A DNA stretch of 64,000 nt, taken from positions 496,001 through 560,000 of the forward strand of contig NZ_JAUTBA010000001.1 in the NCBI RefSeq assembly GCF_030818895.1, written 5' to 3'. The notes beneath the pieces are model-generated. The model saw only the letters and a list, made by a program, of their open reading frames with translations, had not been told where the DNA came from and searched no databases. Position 1 is the stretch's first letter; every line of letters starts with the position of its first letter. Shown piece by piece: positions 47,029-56,719 of this stretch. This DNA is from Sphingobacterium zeae. Lineage in GTDB: Bacteria > Bacteroidota > Bacteroidia > Sphingobacteriales > Sphingobacteriaceae. Made by a program: the position numbers and the translations under genes.

Positions 47029-48137
47029 TGAGAACGATTGGGTGGATTATATTAGCGACGCTATTGATTATCCTTATCAGCGGCATACTTTATTATTTTA
47101 TTCATCCTATCTTTGGTGGAAGTTTCAAGGGTGCTCGACTTGAGCGGATGAAACAGTCTCCAAATTTTAAAAATGGTAATTTTCATAATCTCGAAGTAAC
47201 GCCATCGTTGAAAAGCGATGTCAATGTAGTCGCTTTGTTTTGGGATTTTCTTTTCAACAAAAATCCCCGCTTGAAACCTATCGATGTGTTGCCTGTTGTT
47301 GCCTGTGATTTAGAAAATCTCCCCCCAGACGATGTTCTGATATGGTTCGGCCACTCCTCATATGTGTTAAAATTAGATGGAAAACTAATATTGGTGGATC
47401 CTGTTTTCAGCGAAAATGCTTCCCCTATGCCAGGTAGCAATAATGCCTTTAAGATGTCAGTTGACTATGCGACGATGCTTTTTCCTAAAATCGACTATTT
47501 GTTTATCACTCACGATCATTATGATCACTTGGACTATGACACTGTTGTGAAATTGAGGAATAAAGTTGGCCAGGTTATTTGTGGGCTTGGTGTTGGAGCA
47601 CATATTGAATCTTGGGGATATAAGGCTGATCAGATCATAGAAGGCGATTGGTACGACCACATACAACTAGGAGCTAATTTTCAGGTCACCTTTACCCCAG
47701 CAAGGCACTTCTCGGGGCGAAGAATTACACGAAATACTACCTTGTGGACATCCTTTGTGTTAAAAACCTCCAAGTATACTATTTTCTTGGGGGGCGATAG
47801 TGGTTATGGTAAGCATTTCAAAAAAATAGGTGATCAATTTGGGCCATTTGATTTAGCAATCTTGGAATGTGGGCAGTATAATGATGCTTGGCATTACATC
47901 CATTCTTTACCAGATGAATGGGCTGCGGAAACGAAGGATTTGAAGGCCCAAGCTATTTTACCCGTACATTCTTCGAAATTCGCTCTGGCCATGCACGATT
48001 GGAAAGAACCAATGGAGAAATTTTACGAAATAGCTGATAAAGAAAATATCAATCTGCTTACGCCTAAAATAGGAGAATTAGTGTATTTTAATAGATTGGA
48101 TAAAGTATATCCACCTTGGTGGCGGGAAGTTCAATAA
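47028..48137 (+). CDS. MBL-fold metallohydrolase, UlaG/NAPE-PLD-like
   Basis: A 369-residue protein with an N-terminal membrane helix (residues 5-27) and a metallo-beta-lactamase-fold domain. The zinc motif HDHYDH lies at 162-167 (H-x-H-x-D-H), with further ligands in ARHFSGR, GGDSGYG and LPVHSSKF. The overall resemblance is to the N-acyl-phosphatidylethanolamine phospholipase D / UlaG group, so it may act on phospholipids or related substrates, but this cannot be shown here. It overlaps dcd by one base and converges on the glycosyltransferase gene. Confidence 0.88.
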   Translation: MRTIGWIILATLLIILISGILYYFIHPIFGGSFKGARLERMKQSPNFKNGNFHNLEVTPSLKSDVNVVALFWDFLFNKNPRLKPIDVLPVVACDLENLPPDDVLIWFGHSSYVLKLDGKLILVDPVFSENASPMPGSNNAFKMSVDYATMLFPKIDYLFITHDHYDHLDYDTVVKLRNKVGQVICGLGVGAHIESWGYKADQIIEGDWYDHIQLGANFQVTFTPARHFSGRRITRNTTLWTSFVLKTSKYTIFLGGDSGYGKHFKKIGDQFGPFDLAILECGQYNDAWHYIHSLPDEWAAETKDLKAQAILPVHSSKFALAMHDWKEPMEKFYEIADKENINLLTPKIGELVYFNRLDKVYPPWWREVQ

Positions 48138-48141
48138 AAAT

Positions 48142-49377
48142 CTATTTATTTTTTTCCTCAATCCATAACGACATATATTTTGTGCTCTGCATCGTGTGGT
48201 GTAATAAGATCTGACTAATAAAATTTTGTTGGCGATGTTTGTCAATCTGCACCTTTAATAAGGATAGGTTTGTCATAAAGTCAGCCTGGTACTTTCGTTT
48301 TTCATACCGTTCGTTGATGATTCGGATGCCATTTTCTTGAGCGGTATACCAAATCTTTTTGTTTTCATATAACTCAACGGTTTTGACACAAAATGTTTCG
48401 GGATCATCTTCTATAAAACCATTCCAGTCCAAACTGCCCTTCATGGCTTCTGCTCCAATAGTCGTCGTGACCGATGGAGTGCCGGTCTGCATGGCGTCAA
48501 TAAATTTCCCTTTTACACCCGCGCCAAATTGAATTGGTGCGAGGAGCACCCGGTAGTTTTCCATAGTAACACGAGCAGATTCTGCCCGCCCCTTAATCAA
48601 GAATTGCTCTTTTGGATTGTTTAACTGTAGTACTTTCTGCGTTGCATAAGCTCCATAAATATGCAATTCCGCTTTAGGAAGCATCTTCCTTAACTGTGGC
48701 CATATTTGTGTTTTTAGGTATTGCACGGTATGCCAGTTGGGTTCATGAATGAAATTCCCGATAAATAATAAATTCTTGCGCTCTTTGAAAGGCTTCCATT
48801 GTATAACCTCAGAAGGAGTGATCTCCTTTTCAAGGAACGGAAGATAATAAAGGATATCCGGTGAAATTCGAAATTCTTCGATAAGAATTTTCATTTCAGA
48901 TTCGGAGATAATCAAGGAGAGATCACTCCGCAGTATGGCGGCAAGTTCTCGTTTGGCGGTATCGGTAAATAATGCTTGAAAGGAAAAATTACCTTTATTT
49001 TTAACAGATGTCTGTCTTGCTTGGCGCAAGAAATGCAAATCTTCTGTATCAAGTACACGAAGTGCGTTGGGACATTGCTGAGCAACACGCCAACCATATT
49101 GCTCCTCCACCATAAAACGATCAAATACAACAATGTCAGGCTGAAGCTGCGTAATAAAATCATCAAAGCTGCTGCTATTAAGCACAATTGCCTCTTCATG
49201 TATCCCCAGAGATTGCAAAAAGGCACTGTAGGGTGATTTGGCCGCGGCCGAAGCAAATGTAATCTGGTAGGAGCTCGCAAGGAATGTTTCAATCAATTGC
49301 ATCATGCGAAAGCCCGCCGCAGAAGATGTTGGCTCTGGCCACACAAGTCCGATGAACAAAACCTTTTTCTCTTTCAT
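48142..49377 (-). CDS. Glycosyltransferase, GT4-like
   Basis: A 411-residue protein with two Rossmann-like halves. The N-terminus (KVLFIGLVWPEPTSSAAGFRMMQ) and the C-terminal nucleotide-sugar-binding segment (QFGAGVKGKFIDAMQTGTPSVTT) are typical of GT4-type retaining glycosyltransferases. No signal peptide or membrane helix. Substrates unknown; it stands alone between the MBL gene and mprF. Confidence 0.85.
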   Translation of the reverse strand: MKEKKVLFIGLVWPEPTSSAAGFRMMQLIETFLASSYQITFASAAAKSPYSAFLQSLGIHEEAIVLNSSSFDDFITQLQPDIVVFDRFMVEEQYGWRVAQQCPNALRVLDTEDLHFLRQARQTSVKNKGNFSFQALFTDTAKRELAAILRSDLSLIISESEMKILIEEFRISPDILYYLPFLEKEITPSEVIQWKPFKERKNLLFIGNFIHEPNWHTVQYLKTQIWPQLRKMLPKAELHIYGAYATQKVLQLNNPKEQFLIKGRAESARVTMENYRVLLAPIQFGAGVKGKFIDAMQTGTPSVTTTIGAEAMKGSLDWNGFIEDDPETFCVKTVELYENKKIWYTAQENGIRIINERYEKRKYQADFMTNLSLLKVQIDKHRQQNFISQILLHHTMQSTKYMSLWIEEKNK

Positions 49378-49500
49378 GCCGGAAAATTACAGATTAATGT
49401 GAAAAGAATTGACGAAAAATTAACAATTAGTCATTTTCAAACGATTAGCTTTATTCAGTGTTTATAAAATATGTAAGGTTATCTACCATTAAACAACTAT

Positions 49501-52095
49501 ATGGTCAAAACTATTGCTCAACGGATTCGACATTTTTCACCAAAAACCTATTGGAAGGAACTAATAGCTGTTTTGGTAATCTTATTAGCCTTTGTATTTT
49601 TTAGAAATGAGCGAAAAGAGCTCGCTGCAATTATTCCGCAATTGCGTGCGGCCAATTTAACCTGGGTATCCGTTGGGGTGGCCATAACCATCATCTATAT
49701 TGTGCTCCAGGGATTAATGTATGTACAGAGTTTTAAGGCTATTGGTCTTTCCATTAATCTGCGCATTGCAATTGACCTTTTCTTAAAACGCAATTTACTC
49801 AGTGTATTTTTGCCTGCAGGTGGAATTAGTTCGCTTGCCTATACGACCACTCAGTTGCGGAAAAGAAATTTAAATACCACTCAAATTCATCAGGCTGGCG
49901 CTCTTTATGGTTATGTTGGTTTATTGACTGTCTTTATAATTGGCGTACCTGTAATATTATACACGATCTGGCACAACAAAAATTTTGGGGATGCCTGGAT
50001 TTCATTGGTGATTTTAGGATTGCTGTTGAGTATTGTATTTTGGATAGTCTGGTCTTTTAGAACCCACAGGGGGATCTACAGCTGGGTAGAAGCAAAGTTT
50101 CCTGCTGTTTCTTCCAATATTGACGAAATATTTTCAGGAGAAGTCAAGCTGAAGTATCTCTTAGGGACGATGCTTGCCTCCATGGTGGTGGAATGTTGCG
50201 GTATAGCACATGCATTTGTTAGTATGTATGCCCTAGGTTTGGATCATTCCTTTGAAGCTGCGGCTATTGCTTACACTGTATCGGTTGTATTAATGATCGT
50301 TTCTCCTTTTTTGCGCGGGCTTGGGGCTGTCGAACTGACCATGTTATATATTTTTAAAGCGTATGGCTATTCCCAGGCAGAGGGTTTAGGCATCACGATC
50401 CTCTATCGGGCATTCGAATTTTGGTTACCCTTGATTTTGGGACTTCTGGCTTTTGCATGGCGTGGCAAGCAATTGCTGGCGAGGATTGGACCTGCCTTGC
50501 TTATTTTCTTTTTGGGCGTGGTGAACCTCGTCTCCGTACTAACACCACCGTTGGCCGATCGTATGAAACTTGATCGATTTTATTTACCGCTGGAAGCAAT
50601 TCACGCATCTAAATTCATGGTATTAGTGTTGGGCCTCGGGTTATTGGTCACTTCGGCCTACTTGATTAAAGGCTTCCGTATTGCATTTTGGATAGCTGTA
50701 GTATTCAGTGCACTATCACTGTTTGGGCATGTTTTTAAAGCCCTGGACTATGAAGAAGCTTCGGTGGCTTTATTGACCTTGGTTTTATTGGCAATGAGCT
50801 ATAAGCAATATCGCATTAAGAGTAATATTCGATGGATGCGTATTGGGTTTATCACATTTTTTGTTGCTCTCATGGCTATATGCCTATTTGATGTGTTGAG
50901 CTTTTACTTTATTGATAAGCAACATTTCGGGGTCGACTTTACCTGGAGACAATCCATTTACCATACCGCAAGAAGCTTCTTATTGTTTGCCGACGATGAA
51001 TTGATGCCGCAAACAAACTTTGGTCAAGAACTCTTGCGGATCACTCAGGTCCTCGGACTTTTTTGCTGGTTCCTTTTGATCTATGCGTTAGCCCGCCCCC
51101 GTCTTTTAGCAGATGAGGACTTGAACCAATCTGAATTGGAGCGTGCGGAGCAGTTGCTAATCGAATTTGGACAGTCTCCGATGGATTTTTTTAAACTCGG
51201 AAAAGATAAGAGCCTATTTTTTTCGGAAATTTCAGAAGGATTTACGGCTTACCGCTTGGCTAACGAATTTGCAATTGTATTGGATGAACCTGTGTGTGAA
51301 CAAGGGGATAAGGAAGAATTGATTCGGGAATTTGATGCATATTGCTATGCAAATGGATTGAAAGCTATTTATTATCGTGTTGATGAAAATAGCTTAGTTC
51401 ACTTTTCTTCCCTTCGCAAACAGAAGATTACGATTGGACAGGAAGCTGTATTAGAACTCGAAACATTCAAGCTGGAGGGTAAGGACCGTAAGTCACTGCG
51501 TAACGGATTGAATGCAATTCATAAAAAGGGGTTTACGACGGAAGTGTTGACAGCACCGCAGAACAAGGAAATTATAGATCAATTGAAAGCGATCTCCGAT
51601 GAGTGGTTGAAAGCATTTGATAAAAAGGAAATGGTTTTTTCACAGGGTATGTTCTATGGAAAAGATCTTGTCTCACAAGATCTTGTCGTGCTGAAAAATG
51701 AAACAGGTCAGATCGTTGCTTTTCTCAATATTATTCCTGACTATGCAAAAGATGAGTGTACCTATGATATGATTCGGAAGTCTTCGGAAGCTCCAGGTGG
51801 AAGTATGGATGCATTGATCGTGGAGCTTATTGCCTATGCGAAAGCCCGAAAATACGCGTATTTAAATTTGGGTATGGTACCGATGACAGGTTTAGGAGCA
51901 ACGGATAGTCCCGCAGAGAAAATTATGAAATTTGCCTCAAAGCGATTAGGCAATTTCAAACACTATCATAGCCTGCGCGATTTTAAAGAAAAGTATGCGA
52001 CATTTTGGGAAAATAAATACCTTATATTTGATAACGATTTCGATCTCATACAACTTCCTGCAGCACTGATAAAAGTAATGAAGCCAAATGAATAG
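49501..52095 (+). CDS. mprF: MprF-like lysylphosphatidylglycerol synthase/flippase
   Basis: An 864-residue protein with a long N-terminal membrane region (about 12 or more hydrophobic segments to residue 545) and a cytosolic C-terminal DUF2156/GNAT-like domain (about 560-860). MprF transfers Lys (or Ala) from aminoacyl-tRNA to phosphatidylglycerol and flips the product outward, giving resistance to cationic peptides. The C-terminal domain has the acyltransferase-like features DMIRKSSEAPGGSMDALIVE and LNLGMVPMTGLG. The amino-acid specificity cannot be read. A VirJ-like hydrolase gene follows by 21 bp. Confidence 0.9.
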   Translation: MVKTIAQRIRHFSPKTYWKELIAVLVILLAFVFFRNERKELAAIIPQLRAANLTWVSVGVAITIIYIVLQGLMYVQSFKAIGLSINLRIAIDLFLKRNLLSVFLPAGGISSLAYTTTQLRKRNLNTTQIHQAGALYGYVGLLTVFIIGVPVILYTIWHNKNFGDAWISLVILGLLLSIVFWIVWSFRTHRGIYSWVEAKFPAVSSNIDEIFSGEVKLKYLLGTMLASMVVECCGIAHAFVSMYALGLDHSFEAAAIAYTVSVVLMIVSPFLRGLGAVELTMLYIFKAYGYSQAEGLGITILYRAFEFWLPLILGLLAFAWRGKQLLARIGPALLIFFLGVVNLVSVLTPPLADRMKLDRFYLPLEAIHASKFMVLVLGLGLLVTSAYLIKGFRIAFWIAVVFSALSLFGHVFKALDYEEASVALLTLVLLAMSYKQYRIKSNIRWMRIGFITFFVALMAICLFDVLSFYFIDKQHFGVDFTWRQSIYHTARSFLLFADDELMPQTNFGQELLRITQVLGLFCWFLLIYALARPRLLADEDLNQSELERAEQLLIEFGQSPMDFFKLGKDKSLFFSEISEGFTAYRLANEFAIVLDEPVCEQGDKEELIREFDAYCYANGLKAIYYRVDENSLVHFSSLRKQKITIGQEAVLELETFKLEGKDRKSLRNGLNAIHKKGFTTEVLTAPQNKEIIDQLKAISDEWLKAFDKKEMVFSQGMFYGKDLVSQDLVVLKNETGQIVAFLNIIPDYAKDECTYDMIRKSSEAPGGSMDALIVELIAYAKARKYAYLNLGMVPMTGLGATDSPAEKIMKFASKRLGNFKHYHSLRDFKEKYATFWENKYLIFDNDFDLIQLPAALIKVMKPNE

Positions 52096-52116
52096 CTTCA
52101 TATAGCGCTCATACAG

Positions 52117-52785
52117 ATGAAAAAATTAGCCACTTTATTTATAATTGGAAGCATCGCGTTTCATGCTTTTGCTCAACAACGTTTGATTGACATGAAATAT
52201 TGGAATAATAAAGCTGTACTACCTTTGGTTCTCTATCTGAGCGGAGATGGCGGGTTCAATTCATTTTCAAATAAACTCTGTGAGCTGATTGCTGGAGCAG
52301 GGTATACGGTGGCTGCTATCGATTCAAAAAGTTATTTCTGGAAGAAGAAAAGTCCAAATGAGATTGCTGCGGATGTGTCAAACACGCTTAAAAACTTGCT
52401 TGGAGGACGACATAATACCCGCCTTTTTGTGGTTGGTTATTCATTCGGTGCGGATGCAGTTCCTTTTATTGTTAATCGCTTGGATCCTGCCGTTAAAAAA
52501 AACCTAAAAAGTGTAGTGCTTTTGGAACCTTCGGGGTCGACTGATCTTGAGATCCATATTGCAGATATTTTGGGGCGGAGTAATGCAAAACGAAGTCTTG
52601 ATGTCGTCTCGGAAATCAATCGAATGGATGGAGTGAAAACGAGTGTTATTCTTGGTGACGATGAAGCCGACTTTTCTGTAAAGAAGATAACCCTTAAAAA
52701 TTTTAGCAAAGTATACCTTTCTGGCGGACATCATTTTAGTGGAAATGCAGAACAGGTAGCGAAGAATACTGTCGCCCTATTTTAA
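52117..52785 (+). CDS. VirJ/AcvB-like serine hydrolase (possible lysyl-PG hydrolase)
   Basis: A 222-residue alpha/beta-hydrolase with a signal peptide (cleaved after HAFA, about residue 19). The LSGDGGFNSFSNKL oxyanion segment, nucleophile elbow VGYSFGAD with Ser109 and the C-terminal SGGHHFSGN with His206 match VirJ/AcvB proteins. In Agrobacterium and Rhizobium such proteins hydrolyse lysyl-phosphatidylglycerol in the periplasm. Encoded 21 bp after mprF, it could degrade or recycle the lipid that MprF makes; this functional pairing is inferred from position and family. Confidence 0.82.
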   Translation: MKKLATLFIIGSIAFHAFAQQRLIDMKYWNNKAVLPLVLYLSGDGGFNSFSNKLCELIAGAGYTVAAIDSKSYFWKKKSPNEIAADVSNTLKNLLGGRHNTRLFVVGYSFGADAVPFIVNRLDPAVKKNLKSVVLLEPSGSTDLEIHIADILGRSNAKRSLDVVSEINRMDGVKTSVILGDDEADFSVKKITLKNFSKVYLSGGHHFSGNAEQVAKNTVALF

Positions 52786-52910
52786 TGGAGCCGCCTTCAT
52801 ATACGCTGACTCTCTTCTACGGTGGTTATACGGTAGCAACGGTCATTTATAGTGCTAAGATAGGTAAAAGCTTTGATGCTATTCGTATTTCTTGTCCTAC
52901 ATCAATTTAA
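52785..52910 (+). CDS. Possible 41-residue ORF overlapping the virJ-like stop
   Basis: An ATG at 52785 shares a base with the TAA of the VirJ-like gene and opens 41 codons to a stop at 52910. The composition is unremarkable and no domain is recognised. It may be a coupled small protein or chance. Confidence 0.2.
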   Translation: MEPPSYTLTLFYGGYTVATVIYSAKIGKSFDAIRISCPTSI

Positions 52911-52958
52911 TTAAATAATAAAGGGCTTAATTTTGATTTAGAATTTAAATAGACAATT

Positions 52959-53999
52959 ATGGAATTAGGAATAGGAATGTTTGGTGACTCTCGGATAGAT
53001 CCAGTTACGGGTCAGATCCAGGCAGCACAAGACCGAATGAAAGAAATTATTGAAGAAATCAAACTCATGGATCAAGTAGGCTTAGATTTCTTTGGAATAG
53101 GAGAACATCATCGCGCAGATTATGCAGTAGCGGCACCAGAGATAGTCTTAGCGGCGGCATCTACCGTGACCAAGAATATTAAATTGGGTAGTGCAGTTTC
53201 GGTATTGAGTTCTGCTGACCCCGTCAAATTATTTCAGGATTTCGCTGCAGTTGATTTATTGTCAGATGGAAGGGCTGAGCTCATGGCGGGGAGGGGATCT
53301 TTCATCGAATCCTTTCCCTTATTTGGTTATGATCTAAAAGATTATTCCGAGTTATTTGAAGAGAAGTTAGCGCTTTTGCTTAGATTGAATAAGCAAAATC
53401 CAATCACATGGCATGGAAATTTTAGAGCTCCTCTAATCAATCAAGAAGTTTTCCCGCGGCCTAAGAACGGATCACTGCCGATTTGGGTTGCCGTAGGGGG
53501 CACAACTTCTTCTGTTATCCGTGCAGGAAAATTAGGTTTACCAGTTATGTTTGCCATCATTGGTGGTATGTATGAAAGTTTCGATCATCTATTTGACATG
53601 TATCGCCAAGCGTATGAGGATAATGGTCATGATATGGCTAATTTTCAAGTTGGAGTACACATGCATGCATTTTTTGGCGACAACAGCGCTCAGGTAGCAG
53701 ATTATTACTATCCGATTTATTCCGCACAGATGGATCGCATAGGGTCAAGTCGAGGCTGGCCTCCTTATCAACGCACGCAATATGATTTCGGAAGGTCTTC
53801 AAGGGGCCACCTGATTGTTGGAGATGCTAATTATGCCGTAGATAAAATCTTGCAGATTCAGGAGAAATTTAAGCTGACACGTTTCTCTGCTCATATGGAT
53901 GTAGGTGCCCCTGGACATAAAGAAATGTTACGATCTATAGAGATTTATGGCGAAAAAATAGCACCAGAAATTAGGAAGGCATTGCATAGAGATAATTAG
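52959..53999 (+). CDS. LLM-class flavin-dependent oxidoreductase
   Basis: A 346-residue luciferase-like monooxygenase (LLM) family protein. The N-terminal LGIGMFGDSRIDP and GIGEHHRADYAVAAPEIVLAA stretches and the SDGRAELMAGRG loop are typical of the TIM-barrel family that uses FMNH2 or F420. The substrate is unknown. It stands alone. Confidence 0.92.
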   Translation: MELGIGMFGDSRIDPVTGQIQAAQDRMKEIIEEIKLMDQVGLDFFGIGEHHRADYAVAAPEIVLAAASTVTKNIKLGSAVSVLSSADPVKLFQDFAAVDLLSDGRAELMAGRGSFIESFPLFGYDLKDYSELFEEKLALLLRLNKQNPITWHGNFRAPLINQEVFPRPKNGSLPIWVAVGGTTSSVIRAGKLGLPVMFAIIGGMYESFDHLFDMYRQAYEDNGHDMANFQVGVHMHAFFGDNSAQVADYYYPIYSAQMDRIGSSRGWPPYQRTQYDFGRSSRGHLIVGDANYAVDKILQIQEKFKLTRFSAHMDVGAPGHKEMLRSIEIYGEKIAPEIRKALHRDN

Positions 54000-54034
54000 C
54001 GTTATTATCATTTTTTTAACGTTTAGATATTACA

Positions 54035-54042
54035 TACCTTTG
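54035..54042 (+). promoter_or_regulatory. -7 promoter box upstream of miaE
   Basis: TACCTTTG fits TAnnTTTG and lies 26 bp before the ATG at 54069. No clear -33 box was seen. Confidence 0.4.
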
Positions 54043-54068
54043 TGGAATAAATCATTTTAGAGAGTAAG

Positions 54069-54650
54069 ATGCTTGGATTAAAGTTATTGACAGATCCGCG
54101 GTGGGCAAACATCGCAGAAGGTAATTTAGAGGAGATTTTGACAGATCATGCATGGTGTGAACAAAAAGCTGCTTCAAATGCAATATCCTTAATTACAAAT
54201 AACTCGGAGTACGAGGATTTAGTACATGAACTGACCGCAATCGCTATCGAGGAAATGGAACATTTTAAGATGGTCATTGATATTATAAAAGAAAGGGGTT
54301 ATACTTTAGGGCGTGAGCGAAAAGATGATTATGTTGGTCAGTTGATGAAATTCTCTAAAAAGGACGGGAGCCGTAACATGGCTTTTATAGACCGATTATT
54401 ATTTGCAGCGATGATTGAAGCTCGTAGCTGTGAACGTTTTAGAGTGCTGTCGCAAAATATTCAAGATAAAGAATTGGCAAAGTTTTATTATGATTTAATG
54501 GTTTCTGAAGCAAATCATTATACCACATTTTTAAATTTTGCACGTAAATATGCTATAGATGTTGATGTAGAAAGGCGTTGGAAAGAGTGGTTGGATTTTG
54601 AAGGTAAGCTTATTCAGTCATATGGAAATAAAGAGGCCATTCATGGCTAA
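54069..54650 (+). CDS. miaE: tRNA-(ms2io6A37) hydroxylase
   Basis: A 193-residue ferritin-like di-iron protein. MiaE hydroxylates 2-methylthio-N6-isopentenyladenosine at tRNA position 37. Iron-ligand motifs: IEEMEHFKMV, FAAMIEARSCERF and VSEANHYTTF, with another Glu near the N-terminus. The length fits the family. It is followed by a strong terminator. Confidence 0.93.
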   Translation: MLGLKLLTDPRWANIAEGNLEEILTDHAWCEQKAASNAISLITNNSEYEDLVHELTAIAIEEMEHFKMVIDIIKERGYTLGRERKDDYVGQLMKFSKKDGSRNMAFIDRLLFAAMIEARSCERFRVLSQNIQDKELAKFYYDLMVSEANHYTTFLNFARKYAIDVDVERRWKEWLDFEGKLIQSYGNKEAIHG

Positions 54651-54694
54651 TTGGATATCGCCCTACCTATTTTAAAACACATACATAACAGATG

Positions 54695-54726
54695 TCCCGT
54701 TCTATTTCGTAGAACGGGATTTTTTG
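54695..54726 (+). terminator. Intrinsic terminator after miaE
   Basis: TCCCGTTCTA (54695-54704), loop TTTCG, TAGAACGGGA (54710-54719), then T residues. The T tract ends about 16 bp before the rlmN -7 box. Confidence 0.9.
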
Positions 54727-54741
54727 TCACTTAATTATTCT

Positions 54742-54749
54742 TATCTTTG
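54742..54749 (+). promoter_or_regulatory. -7 promoter box directly before the rlmN start
   Basis: TATCTTTG fits TAnnTTTG; the GTG at 54754 begins five bases later, so the mRNA is likely leaderless. Confidence 0.55.
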
Positions 54750-54753
54750 TAAC

Positions 54754-55824
54754 GTGATTGAAAAAAGTAAAAGAATAGATATCAGGAGTTTGTCTTTGGA
54801 TCAGATCAAAGACCAACTTACAGCGTTGGGGGAGCAAGGTTTTCGTGCAAAACAGATTTATGAATGGATTTGGGTTAAATCGTGTGTAGATTTTGATCAG
54901 ATGAGCAATCTAAGTAAATCCCTTCGCGAGAAGCTAAAAGAGCATTTTACAATCAATGCAGTTACAGTTAAAGAATCACAGATCAGCTCGGATAAAACCA
55001 TTAAAAGTAGTTTTTGGCTCTATGATAATAATATCATTGAAGGCGTATTAATCCCTGCTCCCGAGCGTATGACAGCCTGTGTCAGTTCACAAGTAGGCTG
55101 TAGTCTGACCTGTAAGTTCTGTGCAACAGGCTATATGGATCGCAAAAGGAACCTCAATGCCGATGAGATTTATGATCAGGTTGTTCTAATCAGCAAGCAA
55201 GCCGAGGAGAATTATGGTCAGCCTCTGACAAATATTGTCTATATGGGAATGGGAGAGCCCTTGTTGAATTATGCCAATATGATGAAATCGGTAGAACGCA
55301 TTACGGCTCCAGATGGATTGAATATGGCTGCCAAGCGGATTACAGTGTCCACGGCGGGTATTGCAAAAATGATTAAGAAATTGGGTGATGATCAGGTGCG
55401 TTTCAACTTAGCGCTTTCTTTGCATGCGGCAAATGATAAAAAGCGAAATGAAATTATGCCGATTAACGAGCAGAATTCCCTAAAAGCGCTGGCAGAAGCC
55501 CTCAAATATTTCTATGCCAAAACAAAAAGTCCGATCACATTTGAATATATTGTCTTTAATAATTTCAATGACGAATTGGAGGATGCAAAAGAACTTGCTA
55601 AGTTCTGTAAACACGTTCCTTGTAAGGTCAACCTGATTGAGTATAATCCTATCGCATTGGCCGATTTCTTGAATGCTGAAGCAGATAAAATCGAAATTTT
55701 TGCAAATTATCTCAAAAGTCAAGGAATCATCACGAATGTCAGACGTAGCCGTGGAAAGGATATTGATGCCGCTTGTGGGCAATTAGCTATCAAGGATAAG
55801 AAAGAAGAGGAATCTGAAGCATAA
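54754..55824 (+). CDS. rlmN: Dual-specificity 23S rRNA/tRNA methyltransferase RlmN
   Basis: A 356-residue radical-SAM enzyme that methylates A2503 of 23S rRNA and A37 of some tRNAs at C2. The radical-SAM motif CSLTCKFCATG (C-x3-C-x2-C) and the C-terminal catalytic Cys in AACGQLAIKD are present. GTG 54754 (IEKSKRIDIRS) is chosen over an upstream TTG because the latter would lie in the promoter. Homologues start at this region. Confidence 0.95.
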   Translation: MIEKSKRIDIRSLSLDQIKDQLTALGEQGFRAKQIYEWIWVKSCVDFDQMSNLSKSLREKLKEHFTINAVTVKESQISSDKTIKSSFWLYDNNIIEGVLIPAPERMTACVSSQVGCSLTCKFCATGYMDRKRNLNADEIYDQVVLISKQAEENYGQPLTNIVYMGMGEPLLNYANMMKSVERITAPDGLNMAAKRITVSTAGIAKMIKKLGDDQVRFNLALSLHAANDKKRNEIMPINEQNSLKALAEALKYFYAKTKSPITFEYIVFNNFNDELEDAKELAKFCKHVPCKVNLIEYNPIALADFLNAEADKIEIFANYLKSQGIITNVRRSRGKDIDAACGQLAIKDKKEEESEA

Positions 55825-55865
55825 TCTGTTGGATTATTCCTATCTTTAATAGGATAGTTAACCAG

Positions 55866-56564
55866 ATGAAGTCCGAACTAAATAAGCTTTTTGGCGATTT
55901 TTTATCTATATTTTTTCCGAGAGAATGTGGATGTTGCGGTTGTGTGCTAAAATATCAGGAAAAGTTTATCTGCATTGCATGCGATTTTCATTTGCCCTAT
56001 ACGAACTATCACGAATATTCAGATAATGATACCGCAAGACAGCTCTGGGGGAAAGCACCATTGGAAGAGGCATGCTCTTTCTTGTTCATGCAAAAGGATA
56101 GCCGTGTAGAGCGTCTAATCTATCAGATTAAATACAATAACCAACCTTTTCTTGCGGAATACTTTGGCTATCAATATGGCTTAAAATTAAGCGAAGTAAA
56201 GGCATACCAAGACATTGATTTTGTTATTCCCGTGCCGTTACATAGTAGTAAACTACGAAAAAGAGGATATAATCAATCTACCTATTTTGGACGGGGAATA
56301 GCCAGAGCGATGGAAATTCCATTGCGGGAAGATATTTTGGTTAGAAAGAAAGCAACCATCAGTCAAACGGGTAAGGGAAGGCTCGAACGCTACGAAAACG
56401 TCAGCGATATCTTTGATTGTCAAAACACTGTTTTAATGGACAATGTGCACATACTATTGGTGGATGATGTGTTGACAACCGGCGCAACAATCATTTCAGC
56501 AGCGTTAGTGCTTTTTGAATCTTTTGACTGTCGGATTTCTGTTGCCACTTTGGCTAGGGCCTAA
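55866..56564 (+). CDS. ComF-family phosphoribosyltransferase-like protein
   Basis: A 232-residue protein with an N-terminal zinc-binding cluster (CGCCGCVLKYQEKFICIAC, about 20-38) and a C-terminal phosphoribosyltransferase domain with VDDVLTTGATI near residue 200. ComF proteins act in DNA uptake in naturally competent bacteria, but relatives in Bacteroidota are not proven to. It starts 41 bp after rlmN. Confidence 0.9.
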   Translation: MKSELNKLFGDFLSIFFPRECGCCGCVLKYQEKFICIACDFHLPYTNYHEYSDNDTARQLWGKAPLEEACSFLFMQKDSRVERLIYQIKYNNQPFLAEYFGYQYGLKLSEVKAYQDIDFVIPVPLHSSKLRKRGYNQSTYFGRGIARAMEIPLREDILVRKKATISQTGKGRLERYENVSDIFDCQNTVLMDNVHILLVDDVLTTGATIISAALVLFESFDCRISVATLARA

Positions 56565-56719
56565 CTCACTCTCCAAGCCTAGCTTATTGGGGCAAACGAT
56601 CACAATTAAAATCTACACCTACTTCTTCCACAGCAATTCGGATAATTTAGACGGTCGAGCGTGAGATCTTCTCGTATTTCAAAAAGAACCAAACTATCGA
56701 AATAAACCCATCTACCGCT

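Noticed and set aside
54723..54726. TTTG as -33 box for rlmN
   Set aside because: It is only 15 bp from the -7 box and sits in the T tract of the miaE terminator; spacing too short to accept.
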